In this document: in pieces, positions 12,101 to 27,559 of the stretch
Layout: the number at the start of each line of letters is the position of its first letter
Numbering within the stretch: the first letter of the stretch is position 1
Assembly: GCA_963966185.1 (NCBI GenBank)
Contig: CAWZYM010000077.1
Location: 92,001-156,000 of the forward strand
Source of the DNA: Rhabditoides inermis
Taxonomy: Eukaryota; Nematoda; Chromadorea; Rhabditida; Rhabditidae
Length of the DNA stretch: 64,000 bases
Reading direction: 5' to 3'
The notes under the pieces: generated by a model
Database searches by the model: none
The model's input: the letters and a program-made list of their open reading frames with translations, nothing else
Told to the model about the DNA's origin: nothing
Made by a program: the position numbers and the translations under genes

Positions 12101-14889
12101 ATCGCTTTGGTATCAGACAGTTCTAAAGGCGATGCGCATGATGCGCAGACAATTCGCATGATGCGCAAGTAGATCGCTTTGCTATCATACAGTTCTAAAG
12201 GCGATGCGCATGATGCGCAGGCAGATCGCTTTGCTATCAGACAGTTTTAGAGGCGATGCGAATGAAGCGCAGATAGATCGCTTTGCTATGGGACAGTGCC
12301 AAAGGCGATGCGCATGATGCGCAAGTAAATCGCTTCGCTATTAGACAGTTCTAAAGGCTATGCGCATGATGCGCAGGTAGATCGCTTTGCTATCAGACAG
12401 TTCTAAAGGCGATGCGCATGATGCGCAGACAATGCGCATGATGCGCAAGTAGATCGCTTTGGTATCAGACAGTTCTAAAGGCGATGCGCATGATGCGCAG
12501 ACAATGCGCATGATGCGCAAGTAGATCGCTTTGGTATCAGACAGTTCTAAAGGCGATGCGCATGATGCACAGACAATGCGCATGATGCGCAAGTAGATCG
12601 CTTTGGTATAAGACAGTTCTAAAGGCGATGCGCATGATGCGCAGACATTGCACATGATGCGCAGACAATGCGCATGATGCGCAAGTAGATCGCTCTGCTA
12701 TCATACAGTTCTAAAGGCGATGCGCATGATGCGCAGGTAAATCGTTTTGCTATCAGACAGTTCTAAAGGCGATGCGCATGATGCGCAGACAATGCGCATG
12801 ATGCGCAAGTAGATCGCTTTGGTATCAGACAGTTCTGAAGGCGATGCGCATGATGCGCAGACAATGCGCATGATGCGCAAGTAGATCGCTTTGGTATCAG
12901 ACAGTTCTAAAGGCGATGCGCATGATGCGCAGACAATGCGCATGATGCGCAAGTAGATCGCTTTGGTATCAGACAGTTCTAAAGGCGATGCGCATGTTGC
13001 GCAGACAATGCGCATGATGCGCAAGTAGATCGCTTTGCTATCATACAGTTCTAAAGGCGATGCGCATGATGCGCAGGCAGATCGCTTTGCTATCAGACAG
13101 TTCTAAAGGCGATGCGAATGATGCGCAGATAGATCGCTTTGCTATGGGACAGTGCCAAAGCCGATGCGCATGACGCGCAAGTAAATCGTTTCGCTATTAG
13201 ACAGTTCTAAAGACGATGCGCATGTTGCGCAGGTAGATCGCTTCGCTATCAGACAGTTCTAAAGGCGATGCGCATGATGCGCAGACAATGCGCATGATGC
13301 GCAAGTAGATCGCTTTGGTATCAGACAGTTCTAAAGGCGATGCGCATGATGCGCAGACAATGCGCATGATGCGCAGACAATGCGCATGATGCGCAAGTAG
13401 ATCGCTTTGCTATCATACAGTTCTAAAGGCGATGCGCATGATGCGCAAGTAGATCGCTTTGGTATCAGACAGTTCTCAAGGCGATGCGCATGATGCGCAA
13501 ACAATGCGCATGATGCGCAAGTAGATCGCTTTGGTATCAGACAGTTCTAAAGGCGATGCGCATGATGCGCAGACAATGCGCATGATGCGCAGACAATGCG
13601 CATGATGCGCAAGTAGATCGCTTTGCTATCAGACAGTTCTAAAGGCAATGCACATGATGCGCAAGTAGATCGCTTTGCTATCATACAGTTCTAATGGCGA
13701 TGCGCATGATGCGTAGGTAGATCGCTTTGATATCAGACAGTTCTAAAGGCGATGCGCATGATGCGCAGGTAGATCGCTTTGCTATCAGACAGTTCTAAAG
13801 GCGTTGCGCATGATGCGCATACAATGCGCATGAGGCGCAAGTAGATCGCTTTGCTATCATACCGTTCTAAAGGCGATGCGCATGATGCGCAGACGAGGCG
13901 CATGATGCGCAAGTAGATCGCTTTGGTATCAGACAGTTCTAAAGGCGATGCGCATGATGCGCAGACAATGCGCATGATGCGCAAGTAGATCGCTTTGGTA
14001 TCAGACAGTTCTAAAGGCGATGCGCATGATGCGCAGACAATGCGCATGATGCGCAAGTAGATCGCTTTGGTATCAGACAGTTCTAAAGGCGATGCGCATG
14101 ATGCGCAAGTAGATCGCTTTGCTATCATACAGTTCTAAAGGCGATGCGCATGATGCGCAGGCAGATCGCTTTGCTATCAGACAGTTTTAAAGGCGATGCG
14201 AATGATGCGCAGATAGATCGCTTTGCTATGGGACAGTGCCAAAGGCGATGCGCATGATGCGCAAGTAAATCGCTTCGCTATTAGACAGTTCTAAAGGCGA
14301 TGCGCATGATGCGCAGGTAGATCGCTTTGCTATCAGACAGTTCTAAAGGCGATGCGCATGATGCGCAGACAATGCGCATGATGCGCAAGTAGATCGCTTT
14401 GGTATCAGACAGTTCTAAAGGCGATGCGCATGATGCACAGACAATGCGCATGATGCGCAGATAGATCGCTTTGCTATGAGACAGTTCTAAAGGCGATGCG
14501 CATGATGCGCAAGTAGATCGCTTTGCTATCATACAGTTCTAAAGGCGATGCGCATGAGCGCATGATGCGCAGGTAGATCGCTTTGCTATCAGACAGTTCT
14601 AAAGGCGATGCGCATGATGCGCAGGTAGATCGCTTCGCTATCAGACAGTTCTAAAGGCGATGCGCATGATGCGCAAGTAGATCGCTTTGCTATCATACAG
14701 TTCTGAAGGCGATGCGCATGATGCGCAAGTAGATAGCTTTGCTATCAGACAGTTCTAAAGGCGATGCGCATGATGCGCAAGTAAATCGCTTCGCTATTAG
14801 ACAGTTCTAAAAGCGATGCGTATGATGCGCAGACAATGCGCATGATGCGCAAGTAGATCGCTTTGGTATCAGACAGTTCTAAAGGCGAT

Positions 14890-17800
14890 GCGCATGATGC
14901 GCAGACAATGCGCATGATGCGCAAGTAGATCGCTTTGCTATCATACAGTTCTAAAGGCGATGCGCATGATGCGCAGGCAGATCGCTTTGCTATCAGACAG
15001 TTTTAAAGGCGATGCGAATGATGCGCAGATAGATCGCTTTGCTATGGGACAGTGCCAAAGGCGATGCGCATGATGCGCAAGTAAATCGCTTCGCTATTAG
15101 ACAGTTCTAAAGGCGATGCGCATGATGCGCAGGTAGATCGCTTTGCTATCAGACAGTTCTAAAGGCGATGCGCATGATGCGCAGACAATGCGCATGATGC
15201 GCAAGTAGATCGCTTTGGTATCAGACAGTTCTAAAGGCGATGCGCATGATGCACAGACAATGCGCATGATGCGCAGATAGATCGCTTTGCTATGAGACAG
15301 TTCTAAAGGCGATGCGCATGATGCGCAAGTAGATCGCTTTGCTATCATACAGTTCTAAAGGCGATGCGCATGAGCGCATGATGCGCAGGTAGATCGCTTT
15401 GCTATCAGACAGTTCTAAAGGCGATGCGCATGATGCGCAGGTAGATCGCTTCGCTATCAGACAGTTCTAAAGGCGATGCGCATGATGCGCAAGTAGATCG
15501 CTTTGCTATCATACAGTTCTGAAGGCGATGCGCATGATGCGCAAGTAGATAGCTTTGCTATCAGACAGTTCTAAAGGCGATGCGCATGATGCGCAAGTAG
15601 ATCGCTTTGCTATCATACAGTTCTTAAGGCGATGCGCATGATGCGCAAGTAAATCGCTTCGCTATTAGACAGTTCTAAAAGCGATGCGTATGATGCGCAG
15701 ACAATGCGCATGATGCGCAAGTAGATCGCTTTGGTATAAGACAGTTCTAAAGGCGATGCGCATGATGCGCAGACATTGCACATGATGCGCAGACAATGCG
15801 CATGATGCGCAAGTAGATCGCTTTGCTATCATACAGTTCTAAAGGCGATGCGCATGATGCGCAGGCAGATCGCTTTGCTATCAGACAGTTTTAAAGGCGA
15901 TGCGAATGATGCGCAGATAGATCGCTTTGCTATGGGACAGTGCCAAAGGCGATGCGCATGATGCCAAGTAAATCGCTTCGCTATTAGACAGTTCTAAAGG
16001 CGATGCGCATGATGCGCAGGTAGATCGCTTTGCTATCAGACAGTTTTAAAGGCGATGCGCATGATGCGCAGACAATGCGCATGATGCGCAAGTAGATCGC
16101 TTTGGTATCAGACAGTTCTAAAGGCGATGCGCATGATGCACAGACAATGCGCATGATGCGCAGATAGATCGCTTTGCTTTGAGACAGTTCTAAAGGCGAT
16201 GCGCATGATGCGCAAGTAGATCGCTTTGGTATCAGACAGTTCTAAAGGCGATGCGCATGATGCACAGACAATGCGCATGATGCGCAGATAGATCGCTTTG
16301 CTTTGAGACAGTTCTAAAGGCGATGCGCATGCTGCGCAAGTAAATCGCTTCGCTATTAGACAGTTCTAAAAGCGATGCGTATGATGCGCAGACAATGCGC
16401 ATGATGCGCAAGTAGATCGCTTTGGTATAAGACAGTTCTAAAGGCGATGCGCATGATGCGCAGACATTGCACATGATGCGCAGACAATGCGCATGATGCG
16501 CAAGTAGATCGCTCTGCTATCATACAGTTCTAAAGGCGATGCGCATGATGCGCAGGTAAATCGTTTTGCTATCAGACAGTTCTAAAGGCGATGCGCATGA
16601 TGCGCAGACAATGCGCATGATGCGCAAGTAGATCGCTTTGGTATCAGACAGTTCTGAAGGCGATGCGCATGATGCGCAGACAATGCGCATGATGCGCAAG
16701 TAGATCGCTTTGGTATCAGACAGTTCTAAAGGCGATGCGCATGATGCGCAGACAATGCGCATGATGCGCAAGTAGATCGCTTTGGTATCAGACAGTTCTA
16801 AAGGCGATGCGCATGTTGCGCAGACAATGCGCATGATGCGCAAGTAGATCGCTTTGCTATCATACAGTTCTAAAGGCGATGCGCATGATGCGCAGGCAGA
16901 TCGCTTTGCTATCAGACAGTTCTAAAGGCGATGCGCATGATGCGCAGACAATGCGCATGATGCGCAAGTAGATCGCTTTGGTATCAGACAGTTCTAAAGG
17001 CGATGCGCATGATGCGCAGACAATGCGCATGATGCGCAAGTAGATCGCTTTGCTATCATACAGTTCTAAAGGCGATGCGCATGATGCGCAGGCAGATCGC
17101 TTTGCTATCAGACAGTTTTAAAGGCGATGCGAATGATGCGCAGATAGATCGCTTTGCTATGGGACAGTGCCAAAGGCGATGCGCATGATGCGCAAGTAAA
17201 TCGCTTCGCTATTAGACAGTTCTAAAGGCGATGCGCATGATGCGCAGGTAGATCGCTTTGCTATCAGACAGTTCTAAAGGCGATGCGCATGATGCGCAGA
17301 CAATGCGCATGATGCGCAAGTAGATCGCTTTGGTATCAGACAGTTCTAAAGGCGATGCGCATGATGCACAGACAATGCGCATGATGCGCAGATAGATCGC
17401 TTTGCTATGAGACAGTTCTAAAGGCGATGCGCATGATGCGCAAGTAGATCGCTTTGCTATCATACAGTTCTAAAGGCGATGCGCATGAGCGCATGATGCG
17501 CAGGTAGATCGCTTTGCTATCAGACAGTTCTAAAGGCGATGCGCATGATGCGCAGGTAGATCGCTTCGCTATCAGACAGTTCTAAAGGCGATGCGCATGA
17601 TGCGCAAGTAGATCGCTTTGCTATCATACAGTTCTGAAGGCGATGCGCATGATGCGCAAGTAGATAGCTTTGCTATCAGACAGTTCTAAAGGCGATGCGC
17701 ATGATGCGCAAGTAGATCGCTTTGCTATCATACAGTTCTTAAGGCGATGCGCATGATGCGCAAGTAAATCGCTTCGCTATTAGACAGTTCTAAAAGCGAT

Positions 17801-18356
17801 GCGTATGATGCGCAGACAATGCGCATGATGCGCAAGTAGATCGCTTTGGTATAAGACAGTTCTAAAGGCGATGCGCATGATGCGCAGACATTGCACATGA
17901 TGCGCAGACAATGCGCATGATGCGCAAGTAGATCGCTCTGCTATCATACAGTTCTAAAGGCGATGCGCATGATGCGCAGGTAAATCGTTTTGCTATCAGA
18001 CAGTTCTAAAGGCGATGCGCATGATGCGCAGACAATGCGCATGATGCGCAAGTAGATCGCTTTGGTATCAGACAGTTCTGAAGGCGATGCGCATGATGCG
18101 CAGACAATGCGCATGATGCGCAAGTAGATCGCTTTGGTATCAGACAGTTCTAAAGGCGATGCGCATGATGCGCAGACAATGCGCATGATGCGCAAGTAGA
18201 TCGCTTTGGTATCAGACAGTTCTAAAGACGATGCGCATGTTGCGCAGACAATGCGCATGATGCGCAAGTAGATCGCTTTGCTATCATACAGTTCTAAAGG
18301 CGATGCGCATGATGCGCAGGCAGATCGCTTTGCTATCAGACAGTTCTAAAGGCGAT
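14890..18356. repeat. Higher-order repeat, 3,467-bp unit, copy 1
   Basis: Marker units at 15097, 16232, 16520, 17212 and 17944 all recur exactly 3,467 bp downstream. The correspondence starts near 14,890 and fails near 18,370, so the two copies lie head to tail. Confidence 0.85.
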
Positions 18357-21300
18357 GCGAATGATGCGCAGACAATGCGCATGATGCGCAAGTAGATCGC
18401 TTTGCTATCATACAGTTCTAAAGGCGATGCGCATGATGCGCAGGCAGATCGCTTTGCTATCAGACAGTTTTAAAGGCGATGCGAATGATGCGCAGATAGA
18501 TCGCTTTGCTATGGGACAGTGCCAAAGGCGATGCGCATGATGCGCAAGTAAATCGCTTCGCTATTAGACAGTTCTAAAGGCGATGCGCATGATGCGCAGG
18601 TAGATCGCTTTGCTATCAGACAGTTCTAAAGGCGATGCGCATGATGCGCAGACAATGCGCATGATGCGCAAGTAGATCGCTTTGGTATCAGACAGTTCTA
18701 AAGGCGATGCGCATGATGCACAGACAATGCGCATGATGCGCAGATAGATCGCTTTGCTATGAGACAGTTCTAAAGGCGATGCGCATGATGCGCAAGTAGA
18801 TCGCTTTGCTATCATACAGTTCTAAAGGCGATGCGCATGAGCGCATGATGCGCAGGTAGATCGCTTTGCTATCAGACAGTTCTAAAGGCGATGCGCATGA
18901 TGCGCAGGTAGATCGCTTCGCTATCAGACAGTTCTAAAGGCGATGCGCATGATGCGCAAGTAGATCGCTTTGCTATCATACAGTTCTGAAGGCGATGCGC
19001 ATGATGCGCAAGTAGATAGCTTTGCTATCAGACAGTTCTAAAGGCGATGCGCATGATGCGCAAGTAGATCGCTTTGCTATCATACAGTTCTTAAGGCGAT
19101 GCGCATGATGCGCAAGTAAATCGCTTCGCTATTAGACAGTTCTAAAAGCGATGCGTATGATGCGCAGACAATGCGCATGATGCGCAAGTAGATCGCTTTG
19201 GTATAAGACAGTTCTAAAGGCGATGCGCATGATGCGCAGACATTGCACATGATGCGCAGACAATGCGCATGATGCGCAAGTAGATCGCTTTGCTATCATA
19301 CAGTTCTAAAGGCGATGCGCATGATGCGCAGGCAGATCGCTTTGCTATCAGACAGTTTTAAAGGCGATGCGAATGATGCGCAGATAGATCGCTTTGCTAT
19401 GGGACAGTGCCAAAGGCGATGCGCATGATGCCAAGTAAATCGCTTCGCTATTAGACAGTTCTAAAGGCGATGCGCATGATGCGCAGGTAGATCGCTTTGC
19501 TATCAGACAGTTCTAAAGGCGATGCGCATGATGCGCAGACAATGCGCATGATGCGCAAGTAGATCGCTTTGGTATCAGACAGTTCTAAAGGCGATGCGCA
19601 TGATGCACAGACAATGCGCATGATGCGCAGATAGATCGCTTTGCTTTGAGACAGTTCTAAAGGCGATGCGCATGATGCGCAAGTAGATCGCTTTGGTATC
19701 AGACAGTTCTAAAGGCGATGCGCATGATGCACAGACAATGCGCATGATGCGCAGATAGATCGCTTTGCTTTGAGACAGTTCTAAAGGCGATGCGCATGCT
19801 GCGCAAGTAAATCGCTTCGCTATTAGACAGTTCTAAAAGCGATGCGTATGATGCGCAGACAATGCGCATGATGCGCAAGTAGATCGCTTTGGTATAAGAC
19901 AGTTCTAAAGGCGATGCGCATGATGCGCAGACATTGCACATGATGCGCAGACAATGCGCATGATGCGCAAGTAGATCGCTCTGCTATCATACAGTTCTAA
20001 AGGCGATGCGCATGATGCGCAGGTAAATCGTTTTGCTATCAGACAGTTCTAAAGGCGATGCGCATGATGCGCAGACAATGCGCATGATGCGCAAGTAGAT
20101 CGCTTTGGTATCAGACAGTTCTGAAGGCGATGCGCATGATGCGCAGACAATGCGCATGATGCGCAAGTAGATCGCTTTGGTATCAGACAGTTCTAAAGGC
20201 GATGCGCATGATGCGCAGACAATGCGCATGATGCGCAAGTAGATCGCTTTGGTATCAGACAGTTCTAAAGGCGATGCGCATGTTGCGCAGACAATGCGCA
20301 TGATGCGCAAGTAGATCGCTTTGCTATCATACAGTTCTAAAGGCGATGCGCATGATGCGCAGGCAGATCGCTTTGCTATCAGACAGTTCTAAAGGCGATG
20401 CGCATGATGCGCAGACAATGCGCATGATGCGCAAGTAGATCGCTTTGGTATCAGACAGTTCTAAAGGCGATGCGCATGATGCGCAGACAATGCGCATGAT
20501 GCGCAAGTAGATCGCTTTGCTATCATACAGTTCTAAAGGCGATGCGCATGATGCGCAGGCAGATCGCTTTGCTATCAGACAGTTTTAAAGGCGATGCGAA
20601 TGATGCGCAGATAGATCGCTTTGCTATGGGACAGTGCCAAAGGCGATGCGCATGATGCGCAAGTAAATCGCTTCGCTATTAGACAGTTCTAAAGGCGATG
20701 CGCATGATGCGCAGGTAGATCGCTTTGCTATCAGACAGTTCTAAAGGCGATGCGCATGATGCGCAGACAATGCGCATGATGCGCAAGTAGATCGCTTTGG
20801 TATCAGACAGTTCTAAAGGCGATGCGCATGATGCACAGACAATGCGCATGATGCGCAGATAGATCGCTTTGCTATGAGACAGTTCTAAAGGCGATGCGCA
20901 TGATGCGCAAGTAGATCGCTTTGCTATCATACAGTTCTAAAGGCGATGCGCATGAGCGCATGATGCGCAGGTAGATCGCTTTGCTATCAGACAGTTCTAA
21001 AGGCGATGCGCATGATGCGCAGGTAGATCGCTTCGCTATCAGACAGTTCTAAAGGCGATGCGCATGATGCGCAAGTAGATCGCTTTGCTATCATACAGTT
21101 CTGAAGGCGATGCGCATGATGCGCAAGTAGATAGCTTTGCTATCAGACAGTTCTAAAGGCGATGCGCATGATGCGCAAGTAGATCGCTTTGCTATCATAC
21201 AGTTCTTAAGGCGATGCGCATGATGCGCAAGTAAATCGCTTCGCTATTAGACAGTTCTAAAAGCGATGCGTATGATGCGCAGACAATGCGCATGATGCGC

Positions 21301-21837
21301 AAGTAGATCGCTTTGGTATAAGACAGTTCTAAAGGCGATGCGCATGATGCGCAGACATTGCACATGATGCGCAGACAATGCGCATGATGCGCAAGTAGAT
21401 CGCTCTGCTATCATACAGTTCTAAAGGCGATGCGCATGATGCGCAGGTAAATCGTTTTGCTATCAGACAGTTCTAAAGGCGATGCGCATGATGCGCAGAC
21501 AATGCGCATGATGCGCAAGTAGATCGCTTTGGTATCAGACAGTTCTGAAGGCGATGCGCATGATGCGCAGACAATGCGCATGATGCGCAAGTAGATCGCT
21601 TTGGTATCAGACAGTTCTAAAGGCGATGCGCATGATGCGCAGACAATGCGCATGATGCGCAAGTAGATCGCTTTGGTATCAGACAGTTCTAAAGGCGATG
21701 CGCATGTTGCGCAGACAATGCGCATGATGCGCAAGTAGATCGCTTTGCTATCATACAGTTCTAAAGGCGATGCGCATGATGCGCAGGCAGATCGCTTTGC
21801 TATCAGACAGTTCTAAAGGCGATGCGAATGATGCGCA
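18357..21837. repeat. Higher-order repeat, 3,467-bp unit, copy 2
   Basis: Second copy of the preceding block, with markers at 18564, 19699, 19987, 20679 and 21411. Few differences are visible by eye, which indicates a recent duplication. Confidence 0.85.
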
Positions 21838-24800
21838 GATAGATCGCTTTGCTATGGGACAGTGCCAAAGCCGATGCGCATGATGCGCAAGTAAATCGTT
21901 TCGCTATTAGACAGTTCTAAAGACGATGCGCATGTTGCGCAGGTAGATCGCTTCGCTATCAGACAGTTCTAAAGGCGATGCGCATGATGCGCAGACAATG
22001 CGCATGATGCGCAAGTAGATCGCTTTGGTATCAGACAGTTCTAAAGGCGATGCGCATGATGCGCAGACAATGCGCATGATGCGCAGACAATGCGCATGAT
22101 GCGCAAATAGATCGCTTTGCTATCATACAGTTCTAAAGGCGATGCGCATGATGCGCAAGTAGATCGCTTTGGTATCAGACAGTTCTCAAGGCGATGCGCA
22201 TGATGCGCAAACAATGCGCATGATGCGCAAGTAGATCGCTTTGGTATCAGACAGTTCTAAAGGCGATGCGCATGATGCGCAGACAATGCGCATGATGCGC
22301 AGACAATGCGCATGATGCGCAAGTAGATCGCTTTGCTATCAGACAGTTCTAAAGGCAATGCACATGATGCGCAAGTAGATCGCTTTGCTATCATACAGTT
22401 CTAATGGCGATGCGCATGATGCGTAGGTAGATCGCTTTGATATCAGACAGTTCTAAAGGCGATGCGCATGATGCGCAGGTAGATCGCTTTGCTATCAGAC
22501 AGTTCTAAAGGCGTTGCGCATGATGCGCATACAATGCGCATGAGGCGCAAGTAGATCGCTTTGCTATCATACCGTTCTAAAGGCGATGCGCATGATGCGC
22601 AGACGAGGCGCATGATGCGCAAGTAGATCGCTTTGGTATCAGACAGTTCTAAAGGCGATGCGCATGATGCGCAGACAATGCGCATGATGCGCAGACAATG
22701 CGCATGATGCGCAAGTAGATCGCTTTGCTATCAGACAGTTCTAAAGGCAATGCACATGATGCGCAAGTAGATCGCTTTGCTATCATACAGTTCTAATGGC
22801 GATGCGCATGATGCGTAGGTAGATCGCTTTGATATCAGACAGTTCTAAAGGCGATGCGCATGATGCGCAGGTAGATCGCTTTGCTATCAGACAGTTCTAA
22901 AGGCGTTGCGCATGATGCGCATACAATGCGCATGAGGCGCAAGTAGATCGCTTTGCTATCATACCGTTCTAAAGGCGATGCGCATGATGCGCAGACGAGG
23001 CGCATGATGCGCAAGTAGATCGCTTTGGTATCAGACAGTTCTAAAGGCGATGCGCATGATGCGCAGACAATGCGCATGATGCGCAAGTAGATCGCTTTGG
23101 TATCAGACAGTTCTAAAGGCGATGCGCATGATGCGCAGAGAATGCGCATGATGCGCAAGTAGATCGCTTTGGTATCAGACAGTTCTAAAGGCGATGCGCA
23201 TGATGCGCAGACAATGCGCATGATGCGCAAGTAGATCGCTTTGCTATCATACAGTTCTAAAGGCGATGCGCATGATGCGCAGGCAGATCGCTTTGCTATC
23301 AGACAGTTTTAAAGGCGATGCGAATGATGCGCAGATAGATCGCTTTGCTATGGGACAGTGCCAAAGGCGATGCGCATGATGCGCAAGTAAATCGCTTCGC
23401 TATTAGACAGTTCTAAAGGCGATGCGCATGATGCGCAGGTAGATCGCTTTGCTATCAGACAGTTCTAAAGGCGATGCGCATGATGCGCAGACAATGCGCA
23501 TGATGCGCAAGTAGATCGCTTTGGTATCAGACAGTTCTGAAGGCGATGCGCATGATGCACAGACAATGCGCATGATGCGCAGATAGATCGCTTTGCTATG
23601 AGACAGTTCTAAAGGCGATGCGCATGATGCGCAAGTAGATCGCTTTGCTATCATACAGTTCTAAAGGCGATGCGCATGAGCGCATGATGCGCAGGTAGAT
23701 CGCTTTGCTATCAGACAGTTCTAAAGGCGATGCGCATGATGCGCAGGTAGATCGCTTCGCTATCAGACAGTTCTAAAGGCGATGCGCATGATGCGCAAGT
23801 AGATCGCTTTGCTATCATACAGTTCTGAAGGCGATGCGCATGATGCGCAAGTAGATAGCTTTGCTATCAGACAGTTCTAAAGGCGATGCGCATGATGCGC
23901 AAGTAGATCGCTTTGCTACCATACAGTTCTTAAGGCGATGCGCATGATGCGCAAGTAAATCGCTTCGCTATTAGACAGTTCTAAAAGCGATGCGTATGAT
24001 GCGCAGACAATGCGCATGATGCGCAAGTAGATCGCTTTGGTATCAGACAGTTCTAAAGGCGATGCGCATGATGCGCAAGTAGATCGCTTTGGTATCAGAC
24101 AGTTCTAAAGGCGATGCGCATGATGCGCAGACAATGCGCATGATGCGCAAGTAGATCGCTTTGCTATCATACAGTTCTAAAGGCGATGCGCATGATGCGC
24201 AGGCAGATCGCTTTGCTATCAGACAGTTTTAAAGGCGATGCGAATGATGCGCAGATAGATCGCTTTGCTATGGGACAGTGCCAAAGGCGATGCGCATGAT
24301 GCGCAAGTAAATCGCTTCGCTATTAGACAGTTCTAAAGGCGATGCGCATGATGCGCAGGTAGATCGCTTTGCTATCAGACAGTTCTAAAGGCGATGCGCA
24401 TGATGCGCAGACAATGCGCATGATGCGCAAGTAGATCGCTTTGGTGTCAGACAGTTCTAAAGGCGATGCGCATGATGCACAGACAATGCGCATGATGCGC
24501 AGATAGATCGCTTTGCTATGAGACAGTTCTAAAGGCGATGCGCATGATGCGCAAGTAGATCGCTTTGCTATCATACAGTTCTAAAGGCGATGCGCATGAG
24601 CGCATGATGCGCAGGTAGATCGCTTTGCTATCAGACAGTTCTAAAGGCGATGCGCATGATGCGCCGGTAGATCGCTTCGCTATCAGACAGTTCTAAAAGG
24701 CGATGCGCATGATGCGCAAGTAGATCGCTTTGCTATCATACAGTTCTGAAGGCGATGCGCATGATGCGCAAGTAGATAGCTTTGCTATCAGACAGTTCTA

Positions 24801-27559
24801 AAGGCGATGCGCATGATGCGCAAGTAGATCGCTTTGCTATCATACAGTTCTTAAGGCGATGCGCATGATGCGCAAGTAAATCGCTTCGCTATTAGACAGT
24901 TCTAAAAGCGATGCGTATGATGCGCAGACAATGCGCATGATGCGCAAGTAGATCGCTTTGGTATAAGACAGTTCTAAAGGCGATGCGCATGATGCGCAAG
25001 TAGATCGCTTTGCTATCATACAGTTCTAAAGGCGATGCGCATGATGCGCAGGCAGATCGCTTTGCTATCAGACAGTTTTAAAGGCGATGCGAATGATGCG
25101 CAGATAGATCGCTTTGCTATGGGACAGTGCCAAAGGCGATGCGCATGATGCCAAGTAAATCGCTTCGCTATTAGACAGTTCTAATCATGCGCAGACAATG
25201 CGCATGATGCGCAAGTAGATCGCTTTGCTATCATACAGTTCTAAAGGCGATGCGCATGATGCGCAGGCAGATCGCTTTGCTATCAGACAGTTTTAAAGGC
25301 GATGCGAATGATGCGCAGATAGATCGCTTTGCTATGGAACAGTGCCAAAGGCGATGCGCATGATGCCAAGTAAATCGCTTCGCTATTAGACAGTTCTAAA
25401 GGCGATGCGCATGATGCGCAGGTAGATCGCTTTGCTATCAGACAGTTCTAAAGGCGATGCGCATGATGCGCAGACAATGCGCATGATGCGCAAGTAGATC
25501 GCTTTGGTATCAGACAGTTCTAAAGGCGATGCGCATGATGCACAGACAATGCGCATGATGCGCAGATAGATCGCTTTGCTTTGAGACAGTTCTAAAGGCG
25601 ATGCGCATGATGCGCAAGTAAATCGCTTCGCTATTAGACAGTTCTAAAAGCGATGCGTATGATGCGCAGACAATGCGCATGATGCGCAAGTAGATCGCTT
25701 TGGTATAAGACAGTTCTAAAGGCGATGCGCATGATGCGCAGACATTGCACATGATGCGCAGACAATGCGCATGATGCGCAAGTAGATCGCTCTGCTATCA
25801 TACAGTTCTAAAGGCGATGCGCATGATGCGCAGGTAAATCGTTTTGCTATCAGACAGTTCTAAAGGCGATGCGCATGATGCGCAGACAATGCGCATGATG
25901 CGCAAGTAGATCGCTTTGGTATCAGACAGTTCTGAAGGCGATGCGCATGATGCGCAGACAATGCGCATGATGCGCAAGTAGATCGCTTTGGTATCAGACA
26001 GTTCTAAAGGCGATGCGCATGATGCGCAGACAATGCGCATGATGCGCAAGTAGATCGCTTTGGTATCAGACAGTTCTAAAGGCGATGCGCATGTTGCGCA
26101 GACAATGCGCATGATGCGCAAGTAGATCGCTTTGCTATCATACAGTTCTAAAGGCGATGCGCATGATGCGCAGGCAGATCGCTTTGCTATCAGACAGTTC
26201 TAAAGGCGATGCGCATGATGCGCAGACAATGCGCATGATGCGCAAGTAGATCGCTTTGGTATCAGACAGTTCTAAAGGCGATGCGCATGATGCGCAGACA
26301 ATGCGCATGATGCGCAAGTAGATCGCTTTGCTATCATACAGTTCTAAAGGCGATGCGCATGATGCGCAGGCAGATCGCTTTGCTATCAGACAGTTTTAAA
26401 GGCGATGCGAATGATGCGCAGATAGATCGCTTTGCTATGGGACAGTGCCAAAGGCGATGCGCATGATGCGCAAGTAAATCGCTTCGCTATTAGACAGTTC
26501 TAAAGGCGATGCGCATGATGCGCAGGTAGATCGCTTTGCTATCAGACAGTTCTAAAGGCGATGCGCATGTTGCGCAGACAATGCGCATGATGCGCAAGTA
26601 GATCGCTTTGGTATCAGACAGTTCTAAAGGCGATGCGCATGATGCACAGACAATGCGCATGATGCGCAGATAGATCGCTTTGCTATGAGACAGTTCTAAA
26701 GGCGATGCGCATGATGCGCAAGTAGATCGCTTTGCTATCATACAGTTCTAAAGGCGATGCGCATGAGCGCATGATGCGCAGGTAGATCGCTTTGCTATCA
26801 GACAGTTCTAAAGGCGATGCGCATGATGCGCAGGTAGATCGCTTCGCTATCAGACAGTTCTAAAGGCGATGCGCATGATGCGCAAGTAGATCGCTTTGCT
26901 ATCATACAGTTCTGAAGGCGATGCGCATGATGCGCAAGTAGATAGCTTTGCTATCAGACAGTTCTAAAGGCGATGCGCATGATGCGCAAGTAGATCGCTT
27001 TGCTATCATACAGTTCTTAAGGCGATGCGCATGATGCGCAAGTAAATCGCTTCGCTATTAGACAGTTCTAAAAGCGATGCGTATGATGCGCAGACAATGC
27101 GCATGATGCGCAAGTAGATCGCTTTGGTATAAGACAGTTCTAAAGGCGATGCGCATGATGCGCAGACATTGCACATGATGCGCAGACAATGCGCATGATG
27201 CGCAAGTAGATCGCTCTGCTATCATACAGTTCTAAAGGCGATGCGCATGATGCGCAGGTAAATCGTTTTGCTATCAGACAGTTCTAAAGGCGATGCGCAT
27301 GATGCGCAGACAATGCGCATGATGCGCAAGTAGATCGCTTTGGTATCAGACAGTTCTGAAGGCGATGCGCATGATGCGCAGACAATGCGCATGATGCGCA
27401 AGTAGATCGCTTTGGTATCAGACAGTTCTAAAGGCGATGCGCATGATGCGCAGGCAGATCGCTTTGCTATCAGACAGTTCTAAAGGCGATGCGCATGATG
27501 CGCAAGTAGATCGCTTTGGTATCAGACAGTTCTCAAGGCGATGCGCATGATGCGCAAAC

